64,000 nucleotides of DNA from Flagellimonas hadalis (GCF_007785775.2 NZ_VNIK02000002.1:337321-401320), one strand, 5' to 3'. Positions 15,923 through 24,855 are shown, counted from the first letter of the stretch. Translations and numbers: made by a program. The notes: generated by a model not told the origin, from the sequence alone.

Positions 15923-17374
15923 TTAATATCTGTTCCCAGTTTCCCACCAACCAGGTGTGTTGATGTTATCACCTTCACCGCCCATGGCCTGCACTGCTGC
16001 ATCATAATTGGCCTTGTTCAGGGTCTGTTCCGAGGAAGGGTACAGGAAGCGGACGGGATAGCGCCCTCCGTTCAGGTCATCCGGGCCGGTTTCCAAAGCA
16101 GGTAGTCCGGTCCTTCTGTAGTCCATCCAGCCTTGATAATCCACATTCCAAAGGGCAATGGTCTTTTGGGTCAAGAGCAATTCCAAGGAACCATCGTATT
16201 GTACCGTTGGCCCTGCCAAATAGGTCTCGATGTCCGTATCCGAAACTCCCCAATAGGACAGACTGGCCCTTATGCCTTCATTGTAATAGGTTTCGGCATT
16301 CCCTGTGATAAAACCTCTTTCCGCAGCTTCGGCCAAAATGAACTGTACTTCTGAATTTTTCATGATGTAGGCCTGGGCCGTTGTTCTTGAAAAGTAGAAC
16401 AGTTCCACATCCAAACGGCTTGGGCTGTATTGGTCATCATAGGCACGGGCGTTGGCCTGATTGAGCCCGATGGGTATCCCCACCCAATTTCCATCACTGT
16501 TACGGTCGAACCATACATCCAATCTTGGATCATCGAATTCCTCAAAATAGCCCAACAATGTGGTACACAAGCTCTTTTCATCGAACCCACCGATACGACC
16601 TGTACTTTCGGGCCAAGAGTCGGTATTGGACGTACCGCTATACACCAATATGGCATTGTCATCATTGGTGCTGATGTAGTTGCCAGCGTTCACGATGGCC
16701 TGCATCTCTGCGGAAACATCCCTTCTTTTCGATATTCGCATCAAATAGCGAAGACGCAGTGAGTTGGCCAATTTTCTCCATTGTGCAGCATCCCCGTCAT
16801 AAATGACATCCCCTGTTGATCCCGCAATGGTCTCTCCTTTGGCCAATGCGGCATCGGCATCTGCCAAATCCTGGAGCACGCCGTTATACACGGTTTCCTG
16901 ATCGTCGTATTTTGGGGTAAAAATGCCTGAACTCTCCCCGGACATGGCCTCCGTGTAGGGCACATAGCCATAAAGATCTGTCAGGTTGGCAAAACTCAAG
17001 GCACGCATGGTCAGGGCAATGCCTTCATAGGTGGCATTCTGTGTGTCTTCGGCCCTTGAAATTTCCAAAATATCATTGATCTCGGGCAAATAGCTGTAAA
17101 ACAGGTTCCACATCCCTTGATCTCCCCAGTCAAACTGGCTGAAACCGGGGAAGTTGTTCTTGGCCATCAACTGGGTGATGGTGTTTCCGTCGCTATAGCC
17201 CTCTTGGGTCAACTGTCGTGTGATTTCGGAGGTGACCGTGGACACCAATAGGTTGGCGCTTACTTGTTCGGGGGCGTTGGGGTTGGAGTTGATTTCCTCA
17301 AAATTTTCCGTACACGAAACCAGTAAGGTTCCTGCACATAGAATAGATGTTATGAAGTTTGATGTTTTCATCAT
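15923..17374 (-). CDS. SusD/RagB-like nutrient-binding outer membrane lipoprotein
   Basis: The 483-residue protein has a lipobox (LLVSC, Cys21) followed by TENFEEINSNPNAPEQV, the typical start of the SusD-like_2 group. The remainder is the mostly helical TPR-rich fold of SusD proteins. It acts as the surface lid over the SusC channel and captures ligand. It lies 16 nt downstream of the SusC gene, the invariant order. A second ATG one codon on could be the real start. No polysaccharide lyase or glycoside hydrolase is in the operon, which is unusual for SusD and points to a non-sugar or phosphorylated ligand. Confidence 0.93.
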   Translation of the reverse strand: MMKTSNFITSILCAGTLLVSCTENFEEINSNPNAPEQVSANLLVSTVTSEITRQLTQEGYSDGNTITQLMAKNNFPGFSQFDWGDQGMWNLFYSYLPEINDILEISRAEDTQNATYEGIALTMRALSFANLTDLYGYVPYTEAMSGESSGIFTPKYDDQETVYNGVLQDLADADAALAKGETIAGSTGDVIYDGDAAQWRKLANSLRLRYLMRISKRRDVSAEMQAIVNAGNYISTNDDNAILVYSGTSNTDSWPESTGRIGGFDEKSLCTTLLGYFEEFDDPRLDVWFDRNSDGNWVGIPIGLNQANARAYDDQYSPSRLDVELFYFSRTTAQAYIMKNSEVQFILAEAAERGFITGNAETYYNEGIRASLSYWGVSDTDIETYLAGPTVQYDGSLELLLTQKTIALWNVDYQGWMDYRRTGLPALETGPDDLNGGRYPVRFLYPSSEQTLNKANYDAAVQAMGGEGDNINTPGWWETGNRY

Positions 17375-17390
17375 TCTTGATCTTATTTTT

Positions 17391-20300
17391 TTAAAATTCT
17401 ACGTTTAGATTCAGACCGAAGCTTCTGGTGCTTGGCAGGGCCATATCCTCAACCCCGGGTACGATGGTACCACCGGATAGGGAAATGGTCTCGGGATCTA
17501 CGTGGTCGTTCTCCGTCCACAAGGCCAGGTTACGACCGACCAATGCGACCGATGCGGATCTCAACGGGGTCTTTTCCAATAATTTTCTTGGGAAGCTATA
17601 TCCCAGTTTTACCTCTCTCAATTTTACATAGCTTGCATCGAACATAGAGCTTTGCTCATTGCTCCTATTGTACACATGGGAATAATAGTTAGAGGCGTCA
17701 ACACTGATTGTGTTCGGAGTGTAGGATCCGTTTTCATCAACTACCACACCTTGGGCAACAATCCCTGTTTCACGATCGGGAACGGTAAAGTCCAACATCC
17801 CTGTTGTTCCTCCAATGGCCACTGTCCTGGAATGGTAAACACCTCCCTGTCTCCAATCGAACAGGAATCCAAACTTGAAGTTCTTGTAACTAAAGCTGTT
17901 CTGGAAACCGACCATAAAATCAGGGTTATAATTACCTAAGTTTCTAAGTTTGTCATCAGTAATTGGCAGTCCTTTATCATTTATGATCCATTGCCCGTAA
18001 TAAGGGCTGCTTTTGTCAGTGACCTGTTCGAAACCTGTTCCGTACAGATCTCCCATACGGCCACCTACTTCCGCCACCACTTGCAGGTAGTTGGATTTCA
18101 CCAAATAGCTATCGAGTCCATCGGTAAGTTCCTTCACCTCTCCGCGGTTAGCGGTGAAATTGATATTGGTGTTCCAGCTAAAGCTGTCGGTCCGGATCGG
18201 AGTGGCTGTCAGGGTGATCTCCAAACCTTTGTTCTCCACTTCCCCGGCATTGATGACCCGGGTACTGTAGCCCGATGTATTGGAAACGGGAAGGGAAAGG
18301 ATCTGGTTGTTGGTCACCGATGTATAGGCTGCTACGTCCAAGCCCAATCTGCTGCCAAAGAACCTTACATCGGCTCCCACCTCAAAGGAGTTGGTACGCT
18401 CAGGTTTCAGGTCGGCCAGCTTCAATTCAGAAGGTGAATATACCCTTGAGAAACCGTTAAACGTATTTCCAAAACCGTAGGTGGCAGCCAAATTGTATGG
18501 GTTGGTATCGTTACCCACGCTGGCCCAACCTCCCCTAAGTTTCGCAAAGCTGATGGCTTGGGGCATGGTGAACATATCGGAAAGGATAAAACTCAATCCC
18601 ACTGATGGGTAGAAGTAGCTGTTGTTCCCATCGGGCAATGTGGAGGACCAATCGTTACGTGCGGTTACATCCAAAAATGCATAATCTTTATAGGAAACGT
18701 TCGAAAAGGCATAGAGACTGTTCACGGTAAACTTGCCGTCATAATCGCTCTGCGTCAATGGTTCGGCAGCATTTCCGAAATTATAGATGCCCGGAATGGA
18801 CAGTGAGTTGGCACTGATCCGCTGATACCTGTTCTTTGCAGAGCGGTGGTTCCCACCAAACGAAACACCGAAATCAAAATCTTGATTGATTTCCGTGTTG
18901 TAGGCCAACAAGAAATCTGTGTTCTGCTCATAGGCATAGATGAAATCCTCCCGATACTGTCCGTTGGGGAAACGCTGGGTGGAATACGCCCTTTTGCGCT
19001 TGTCCAACTCGTTGGAATAATCGAATCCGGAGCGAAACATGAAACTAAGGCCCTTGGCCAACTGGATATCCGCCCTCAGGTTCGTGATCAAACGGTCCTT
19101 GTTGAAGGCGTTGGTATTCTCGAAAACCGTGAAGAACGGGTTGTCGTGATAGTTGTAGTTGTAGTTGAATTGCTGCACCCCTTCCAGTCCGGGCTGCCAG
19201 TAATCCCTTAAATTGTTCATGTTGATGTGACGGCCAAACCATATCCAGAGGTACATTACGTTCTCGGTACCGTAGGAGTTATTCGGACGGTTGCGTGAAT
19301 TGGAATTGATATAGTTCATGGAACCGGTCACCTTTAACCAATCCGTTAGGTTATAGGATCCGTTCACCTGATAGGCCCTTCTTTTAAAGTTGGAGTTTGG
19401 GATCACGCTCTCGCTCTGAAGATCGGTGAAGGATACCCTAAAGTTCCCATCCTCATTGCCTCCGGTCAGCGCAATATTATTGCTCAAGGTGAAACCCGTC
19501 CTGAAGAAATCGTCAATATTGCTTGGCTGCGGTGAAAATGGCGTGGCGATGATCTCATCGGCAAAAGTACCATCGGCATTCCTTGGCCTTACATGCACAT
19601 CTCCTGCACGCAGACCACTTGTGGTGGGACTATCGTGCTGTGGGATCAACTGTCCGTTCAAGGCAGGACCCCAGCTCTCATCCACATGGTCGTTGATCCC
19701 ACCCGTCAAGGAACGGTTCTGGCCACCATCATTGAAGGCGAACTGGCCGCTAGACCCCTGTCCATAGCGGTTCTGGTATTTGGGCAAGGTCAGCAAATCT
19801 TCAAACGTGGTGTTGTTGGTGTATGAAACCCCGATTCCCTTGGCTCCCTTACCCGATTTGGTAGTAATCAGGATGACGCCATTGGCACCTCTGGAACCGT
19901 AAAGTGCGGTTGCATTGGGCCCTTTCAGCACGGTCATGGTTTCCACATCGTCCGGGTTGATGTCCATCGCACCGTTACCATAATCAACACCCATGTTGCC
20001 CTCGCTTCCGGTATTGTTCACATTGTTGTTCACGGGGATACCATCCACTACAAATAGAGGAGAGTTGGCATTGGGACTAGGGTTCAATGAGTTTTCACCT
20101 CTGATGATGATCTGCGAAGTGGACCCAACGCCCGAGTTTCCTCCTGTGACCTGTACCCCGGCCATTTTACCGGCCAGCGAGTTCACTACGTTGGTCTCCT
20201 TTGCCTCGGATATTTCCTCCCCGGAAACTTTCTGAACGGCGTAGGCCAACTTCTTGGTCTCCCTTTGGATGCCCAGGGCCGTTACCACCACTTCGTCCAA

Positions 20301-20597
20301 TTGTTGTGAATCGGGCTGTAGCACTATGGTTGCCGTCGTCTTTCCCGTTGTGTCAAAATCTTGGGACACATATCCTATATAGGATACCTCCAATATTTCC
20401 CCTCCCTGTGAAAGTTCAATCTGGAAATTCCCATCAAAATCAGTGGCCACACCTGTGCCGCCACCTTTTACAACCACCGATGCCCCTGGCAGCGGCACGT
20501 TGTTCTCATCCACCACCTTTCCTGAAAAGGTGCCTTGCGAATAGCCTATGATACTTACGGTAAAGGCAAGTAAAAACGCTACGATTGATTTTTTCAT
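17391..20597 (-). CDS. SusC/RagA family TonB-linked outer membrane transporter
   Basis: The 1068-residue protein has a signal peptide, an N-terminal carboxypeptidase-D regulatory-like domain (about 24-105, GKVVDENNVPLPGASVVVKG), a TonB plug (about 115-235, with VLKGPNATALYGSRGANGVI) and a 22-strand barrel ending in an aromatic residue (LNLNVEF). It imports large ligands through the outer membrane using TonB energy, with SusD as partner. It is the first gene of a six-gene operon whose other products are SusD, three phosphatase-type enzymes and PbfA. Its promoter region contains a 14-bp motif also found in front of the cupin-XRE regulator. Confidence 0.95.
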   Translation of the reverse strand: MKKSIVAFLLAFTVSIIGYSQGTFSGKVVDENNVPLPGASVVVKGGGTGVATDFDGNFQIELSQGGEILEVSYIGYVSQDFDTTGKTTATIVLQPDSQQLDEVVVTALGIQRETKKLAYAVQKVSGEEISEAKETNVVNSLAGKMAGVQVTGGNSGVGSTSQIIIRGENSLNPSPNANSPLFVVDGIPVNNNVNNTGSEGNMGVDYGNGAMDINPDDVETMTVLKGPNATALYGSRGANGVILITTKSGKGAKGIGVSYTNNTTFEDLLTLPKYQNRYGQGSSGQFAFNDGGQNRSLTGGINDHVDESWGPALNGQLIPQHDSPTTSGLRAGDVHVRPRNADGTFADEIIATPFSPQPSNIDDFFRTGFTLSNNIALTGGNEDGNFRVSFTDLQSESVIPNSNFKRRAYQVNGSYNLTDWLKVTGSMNYINSNSRNRPNNSYGTENVMYLWIWFGRHINMNNLRDYWQPGLEGVQQFNYNYNYHDNPFFTVFENTNAFNKDRLITNLRADIQLAKGLSFMFRSGFDYSNELDKRKRAYSTQRFPNGQYREDFIYAYEQNTDFLLAYNTEINQDFDFGVSFGGNHRSAKNRYQRISANSLSIPGIYNFGNAAEPLTQSDYDGKFTVNSLYAFSNVSYKDYAFLDVTARNDWSSTLPDGNNSYFYPSVGLSFILSDMFTMPQAISFAKLRGGWASVGNDTNPYNLAATYGFGNTFNGFSRVYSPSELKLADLKPERTNSFEVGADVRFFGSRLGLDVAAYTSVTNNQILSLPVSNTSGYSTRVINAGEVENKGLEITLTATPIRTDSFSWNTNINFTANRGEVKELTDGLDSYLVKSNYLQVVAEVGGRMGDLYGTGFEQVTDKSSPYYGQWIINDKGLPITDDKLRNLGNYNPDFMVGFQNSFSYKNFKFGFLFDWRQGGVYHSRTVAIGGTTGMLDFTVPDRETGIVAQGVVVDENGSYTPNTISVDASNYYSHVYNRSNEQSSMFDASYVKLREVKLGYSFPRKLLEKTPLRSASVALVGRNLALWTENDHVDPETISLSGGTIVPGVEDMALPSTRSFGLNLNVEF

Positions 20598-20601
20598 TTG
20601 T

Positions 20602-20747
20602 TGAATATTTGTAAAAATTGGTTAATTATTTATCAACAAATATCCAACACAAGAGTTAAGGCATGCCTTTGTACAGATTAAAAAAAGGATATGGAATGGT
20701 TAAAAGAATCCGTTGAATGTTAGGTAAATATTATTTACAAATATTCA
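20602..20747. promoter_or_regulatory. Divergent regulatory region with repeated TTTACAAATATTCA motif
   Basis: The region lies between the SusC gene (minus) and the cupin-XRE gene (plus). The 14-mer TTTACAAATATTCA occurs at 20734-20747 on the plus strand and, identically, at 20602-20615 on the minus strand. A palindrome GTAAAT-ATT-ATTTAC (20724-20738) overlaps the first copy. A related ACAAATATCCAAC lies near 20635-20647. A 12/14 match, TTTACAAATACTAA, lies at 24565-24578 before the DUF5690 operon. These are candidate operators for the XRE protein. No perfect TAnnTTTG box was found here. Confidence 0.45.
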
Positions 20748-20866
20748 CTTTTTAAACTCCCTCAAAAGCAGTATTTTTCAATGTTCACAAGCCCTATCAT
20801 AGGGTTTATGGAGTTTTTTTAGTATTTATGAAAAATCAAAATGGCCATTGGCATTGACCCCATCAT

Positions 20867-21433
20867 ATGGAAGACTATCTTATCGGTATAGGCAAACGCA
20901 TCAAGGAAATCCGAAAGGACAATAAAAAGACCATCAGTGAAGTTGCAATCGATGCCGGGGTGACCGCTGGGCTCATTTCCCGCATCGAAAATGGAAGGAC
21001 CATTCCATCCTTGCCCGTATTCCTGAAAATTGTTGGTGCGCTAGGGACAGAAATGACCGTTTTTTTTGATGGGATGCCCAAGGTGAACGGCCAAAATTTC
21101 CTGGTTTCCCGAAAGGACGACCACACCCTTATTGAAAAGGAGGACGAGGCGATAGGGTTTAGCTACAGTTACATTTTTGGCAAGCAATTGAACTCGGTTG
21201 GGTTTGAAAGTGTATTGCTGGAGGTAAAGCCCAATTCCGAACGCGACAAGGTGGTCACGGATGCCTTTGAGTTCAAATATGTGCTGAGCGGGGAATGCTA
21301 TTATGAGATCGGGGACCAAGAGGTGCTGCTCCAAGAAGGGGATTCCATTTTCTTTGACGGCAGAATCCCCCATGTTCCAGTAAATCGTGGCAAAGTGGCC
21401 TCCAAGATGTTGGTGGTCTATTTCTTTATTTGA
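20867..21433 (+). CDS. XRE family regulator with C-terminal cupin domain
   Basis: The 188-residue protein has an N-terminal HTH_3 domain (about 8-62; TISEVAIDAGVTAGLISRIENG) and a C-terminal cupin (about 115-187; FEFKYVLSGECYYEIGD...LQEGDSIFFDGRIPHVPVN) that can bind a small ligand. This architecture is typical of local regulators of amine or phosphonate catabolism. It lies between the two phosphonate operons, is transcribed away from SusC, and ends exactly where the convergent phosphonatase-like gene ends (TGA followed directly by TCA). I infer that it senses an aminophosphonate or phosphonoacetaldehyde and controls both operons. Confidence 0.88.
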   Translation: MEDYLIGIGKRIKEIRKDNKKTISEVAIDAGVTAGLISRIENGRTIPSLPVFLKIVGALGTEMTVFFDGMPKVNGQNFLVSRKDDHTLIEKEDEAIGFSYSYIFGKQLNSVGFESVLLEVKPNSERDKVVTDAFEFKYVLSGECYYEIGDQEVLLQEGDSIFFDGRIPHVPVNRGKVASKMLVVYFFI

Positions 21434-22108
21434 TCAAGGGAACAAAACCTTGGCCAGTTCGCTCAAGGAATCGAGGATCATGGTCGGGCCAGCGGTCCCC
21501 AACTGCTCACGGGTCTGTGCTCCCGTCAGCACTCCCACGGTGATGCCGCAGTTGGCGTTCTTGCCCTCTTCAATATCGATCACGGAATCCCCGGCCTTCA
21601 ACACCTGCGCGGAATCCGTTATGCGGAACATTTCCATGGCCTTGTCTATCATTTCCGAAGAAGGCCTTCCCTGCTCCACATCATCGGCGGTGATGAGGCC
21701 ATCAATCTGAAGCCCAACGACCCATTCCAATTTATCCAAAAGGGACTGTGCTGTTTTCCTATCGTAGCCCGTGTTGAGCACGACCTTCACACCATGGGCC
21801 TTTAAAACCCCGAACAATTCCTCCACTCCGTCGTAAGAAGTCACTTCAAGGTGTGCATAGGCTTCCTTTAACATCACTTTGAAATCTTCGAACACGGCCT
21901 TGGCATCCACTCCATTGGTTTGCGTCTCTTCCAAAATATCGGATATGGCCTTGAACTTTTCCTTTCCGGCACCAAATTCCAACACGGTTTTCAGCGTGAC
22001 CTCCACTCCTGATCGGGCCAATGCCTTCCTGACGGTTTTGTACACTACATTATCCTCGTTCACCGTGGTGCCGGCCATATCAAAAACCGCAAGCTTTATT
22101 TCCTTCAT
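21434..22108 (-). CDS. Phosphonatase-like HAD hydrolase (PhnX-like)
   Basis: The 224-residue HAD-superfamily protein has nucleophile Asp10 in AVFDMAGTTV, an alpha-helical C1 cap, VVLNTGYDR (motif II) and KAGDSVIDIEEGKNANC (motif IV). It fits the phosphonatase-like group (TIGR03351-type). The cap contains K49, K51 and K53 in GAGKEKFKAI, near where true PhnX forms its Schiff base with phosphonoacetaldehyde. The expected reaction is phosphonoacetaldehyde to acetaldehyde and phosphate. Its start overlaps the oxidoreductase stop by 4 nt (ATGA), so the two are translationally coupled. It is the final gene of the DUF5690 operon. Confidence 0.8.
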   Translation of the reverse strand: MKEIKLAVFDMAGTTVNEDNVVYKTVRKALARSGVEVTLKTVLEFGAGKEKFKAISDILEETQTNGVDAKAVFEDFKVMLKEAYAHLEVTSYDGVEELFGVLKAHGVKVVLNTGYDRKTAQSLLDKLEWVVGLQIDGLITADDVEQGRPSSEMIDKAMEMFRITDSAQVLKAGDSVIDIEEGKNANCGITVGVLTGAQTREQLGTAGPTMILDSLSELAKVLFP

Positions 22109-23277
22109 AAATTGATTCTCTGTTTATTAAAAATGGTTGCAATGTTCTTTTTTGAAAAACCCGCACTTCCGGTCATGCCCTTTCCGCCAATTCCGGTGAC
22201 AATGTGGATATGCTCGTCAATGGTCGTTTGAAAAATATCTTTTGTTTTGCATTGCGAATACATCCCATACCATCTTCTGTGTATCTCGTAAGTGGGGAGT
22301 TCCATTATTTTTTTGGCCTCTTCCAGCATAAAATGATCAATGTCCATGTCCAGGTCATACCCAAGGTCTTCTATTTTATCCACATCGGCGTATTGGTGCG
22401 AATCACCCAAAATCACCGAACCATCCATCGCCTGCTTGAAAAGGATGTGTACCCCCCATTTTTTTTGAAGGCTGTCCGCCGACTCATTCTGTTTGACTTG
22501 GGCAAATGACGGACATTCATGGAACGCCTCGTACCTTCTGATGGACCACCCGGTCAAGATAGAACCTTTTAGGGAATAGTTTTTCTGCGGCTTGGTCTGC
22601 ATCATCTGCAATTTGGACACTTCCAGATCGCTCTGGGCAAATACTTCAGGATAAAGGTTCTTGAAATCACTACCATTGCAGATGATGATTTTTTTAGCCA
22701 ACACGGCCTCATTTCCGGTGCTCCTCACCCTTGTCCAATCCCCATTTCTTTCACAGGACACCGCAGTGAAATGTGTTTTCATGGTCAACCCCTTTTGGGT
22801 GGTCAAATACTCTTGCAGTCTATGGATCATGGTCCTTGGCTCCACAGTGACTTCATCGGGAAAAAAGAGCCCTGCTTTCACATATTCTTTTCGCAGTCCC
22901 GGGTACCGGTCCAGACATTCACCTTTGGTGAGCATTCGGGAAGCATAGTCATTGTTGTTGTTTATGGCCCTGAGCTCCACCAAAAGTTGCTCCTCTTCTT
23001 CGTTGGATGCCAGATATACCGTTCCGTTTTGGCGAATGCTGATGTCAAATTGGGATTGGATGTCCGTATAGATACGGAGGCTCTCCCTACCCAACTTTTG
23101 CCATTTGGAGTTCATCCCGGACGGCACCACCTGCCCAAAATTTTGGGTGGTCGCCCCTTGCGGATAGGCATCTTTTTCAAGCAAACAGACCTTAAGGCCC
23201 AGTTCCAGTGCGTGATAAGCATGAAAAGTGCCCAAAATGCCACCGCCCACTATCGCAACATCATATCTATTGTCCAT
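22105..23277 (-). CDS. FAD-dependent oxidoreductase of the HpnW (TIGR03364) type
   Basis: The product is 390 residues from the ATG at 23277, directly before the FAD-binding motif DVAIVGGGILGTFHAYHALELG. It has the DAO fold, with GQVVPSGMNSKW near the active site and a C-terminal VTGIGGKGMTGSAGF. HpnW-type enzymes recur next to phosphonatase-like hydrolases, and related flavoenzymes are reported to oxidise aminoethylphosphonate or its N-methyl forms to phosphonoacetaldehyde. It overlaps the DUF5690 gene by 11 nt and the hydrolase by 4 nt. The exact amine used here is not determinable. An earlier in-frame start would extend far into the transporter gene. Confidence 0.78.
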   Translation of the reverse strand: MDNRYDVAIVGGGILGTFHAYHALELGLKVCLLEKDAYPQGATTQNFGQVVPSGMNSKWQKLGRESLRIYTDIQSQFDISIRQNGTVYLASNEEEEQLLVELRAINNNNDYASRMLTKGECLDRYPGLRKEYVKAGLFFPDEVTVEPRTMIHRLQEYLTTQKGLTMKTHFTAVSCERNGDWTRVRSTGNEAVLAKKIIICNGSDFKNLYPEVFAQSDLEVSKLQMMQTKPQKNYSLKGSILTGWSIRRYEAFHECPSFAQVKQNESADSLQKKWGVHILFKQAMDGSVILGDSHQYADVDKIEDLGYDLDMDIDHFMLEEAKKIMELPTYEIHRRWYGMYSQCKTKDIFQTTIDEHIHIVTGIGGKGMTGSAGFSKKNIATIFNKQRINL

Positions 23278-24547
23278 AATCCAATTGTTTGTTCGTCTGT
23301 TCGGATTTCCGTCTTGCCCCAAAATGAAGGAACAGTACGATGGTGATCCCTATACCGATAACTGCTACGGCATACGTGCCATACACGAAGAAATTCAGCC
23401 AGGACAGCTTGGCCTGTCCAAAGTTTTTGTACAAGAGCACCAATACACTGCCCACATATCCGAAGGCATCGGCAATATAGATCAGAAAACCTGAGTTTCC
23501 CTTGATTTTAAACGTGGCGATGAATCGGTCAAAAAAGAGACAGTTGAAGGGAACATAACAGATGTATAACCCAAAACCCGTGCAGACCATCCAGAGAAAA
23601 GAATCCAAAACCCCCATTTGGAACATCAGCGTGGAGATGCCAAGGACCAATGCCCCCAACAGGAGCAGCAAATGGTAGGTCAACAAAGCCCGATAATTGT
23701 CCTTGATGTAAAAAATGGACCCTATGATCACGAGCACTACTATGGCTATGATGATCTCCGATGTGGAAAATACCGAAATGTCGCCTTGGTATCCGATGCT
23801 GTCCCAAAGTTCTCGGGCAAAGTTGTCCCTAAAGTCCCTGAAAGCGGTAAGAAAGGTATAAAACACCACCACCAACAGCAGGGGAAAGAAGAATTGTTTG
23901 ACCAACCGTTTCCTATCCGCCCCTGTCATGGGCACACGCTCTGTACGTGATTCAATGTCCTCTGCCGTAGGCGGTGGTACGTTTTGCAACAGATAAGCGC
24001 ACAACAACAAAGGCAGAAAGAACAGGGCACCCGTGACGGAGGGCATCCAAAACTCGCTCACACCCCAAAAATCCATCACAGAAAGCCCTACCGACTTGAC
24101 CACCCCGCTGGACACAATAAAACTGGCACATAGCACAACGCCCAAGATGTCGGTAAACTTTCTTCCTTCGATATAGGAGAACACAATGCCCCAGATCATC
24201 CCCAAGGGAAGGCCGTTCAGGAACATAAAGACAATGTTGTAGGGGGCCGGGACAAGGGCGAACAAAATGAGCGACAGTTCGGCCAATAGGATCAATGCGA
24301 TGAAAAAAAGCAGTCTTTTGTTGGACTTGAGTTCTGATATGATCTTTATTCCTACGAACTTGGAGAGGGCATATCCCAAAACCTGTGCTATGACCAACAA
24401 AATTTTGTAGTTTACCCCCATGAAGGCCATACCCTCAAAAGTGGCGACCGAAAACGGCTTCCTGAAGGCGTACATGCAGAAATAGGCTCCAAAAGCTGCG
24501 AGTGACGCATGTAGCACAAAGACCAAGCTGGAGTGTTTTTTGGGCAT
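23267..24547 (-). CDS. DUF5690 family MFS-like transporter
   Basis: The 426-residue protein has about 12 transmembrane helices in two halves with a central loop (about 200-225). The first helix ends YFCMYAFRKPFSVATF, which recalls the Y-x-R-K motif of organophosphate:phosphate antiporters (GlpT/UhpT). It leads the operon with the HpnW-type oxidoreductase and phosphonatase-like hydrolase, so it is the likely inner-membrane importer of the aminophosphonate. I recognise the family by its place in this cluster and by the sequence; the OPA resemblance is inference from one motif. Confidence 0.75.
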   Translation of the reverse strand: MPKKHSSLVFVLHASLAAFGAYFCMYAFRKPFSVATFEGMAFMGVNYKILLVIAQVLGYALSKFVGIKIISELKSNKRLLFFIALILLAELSLILFALVPAPYNIVFMFLNGLPLGMIWGIVFSYIEGRKFTDILGVVLCASFIVSSGVVKSVGLSVMDFWGVSEFWMPSVTGALFFLPLLLCAYLLQNVPPPTAEDIESRTERVPMTGADRKRLVKQFFFPLLLVVVFYTFLTAFRDFRDNFARELWDSIGYQGDISVFSTSEIIIAIVVLVIIGSIFYIKDNYRALLTYHLLLLLGALVLGISTLMFQMGVLDSFLWMVCTGFGLYICYVPFNCLFFDRFIATFKIKGNSGFLIYIADAFGYVGSVLVLLYKNFGQAKLSWLNFFVYGTYAVAVIGIGITIVLFLHFGARRKSEQTNKQLDYGQ

Positions 24548-24564
24548 GTTTTAGTTGAAAAAAG

Positions 24565-24578
24565 TTTACAAATACTAA
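24565..24578 (-). promoter_or_regulatory. Candidate XRE operator before the DUF5690 operon
   Basis: TTTACAAATACTAA matches 12 of 14 positions of the motif repeated in the SusC/XRE intergenic region. It lies 18 nt upstream of the DUF5690 start. The rest of the 399-nt divergent gap (24548-24946) holds one long inverted repeat and no gene that I can see. Confidence 0.35.
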
Positions 24579-24798
24579 ATTTATTTTTCAAATAACTCAA
24601 ATTAGTATAAACCCATCTTCTCCTTAAGATTAAAAAAAGGTTAGCAAAAAACAGATGGGCTCCCCACCCCCATTTTTTATAAAAATGGCCCATAGCCCTA
24701 AAAGGTTTATCCAATCCTATAATGGAAACCCTTCAACACCTGATTACTGACGGTCAACCATATTTTGGAAAATTCCGATTATATTAGCAGGGCAAGAG

Positions 24799-24855
24799 AC
24801 CGTCATCCCCCTTTTGAATTTTGAATCGGATTGCACCTAAAAAGAGGATGACGGT
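24799..24855. repeat. Inverted repeat in the DUF5690/symporter intergenic region
   Basis: ACCGTCATCC (24799-24808) and GGATGACGGT (24846-24855) are perfect inverted arms 37 nt apart. A further GACGGT lies near 24750. The downstream arm is 91 nt before the symporter start. It may be a looped operator or a leader hairpin. No terminator-like T-run follows. Confidence 0.45.
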
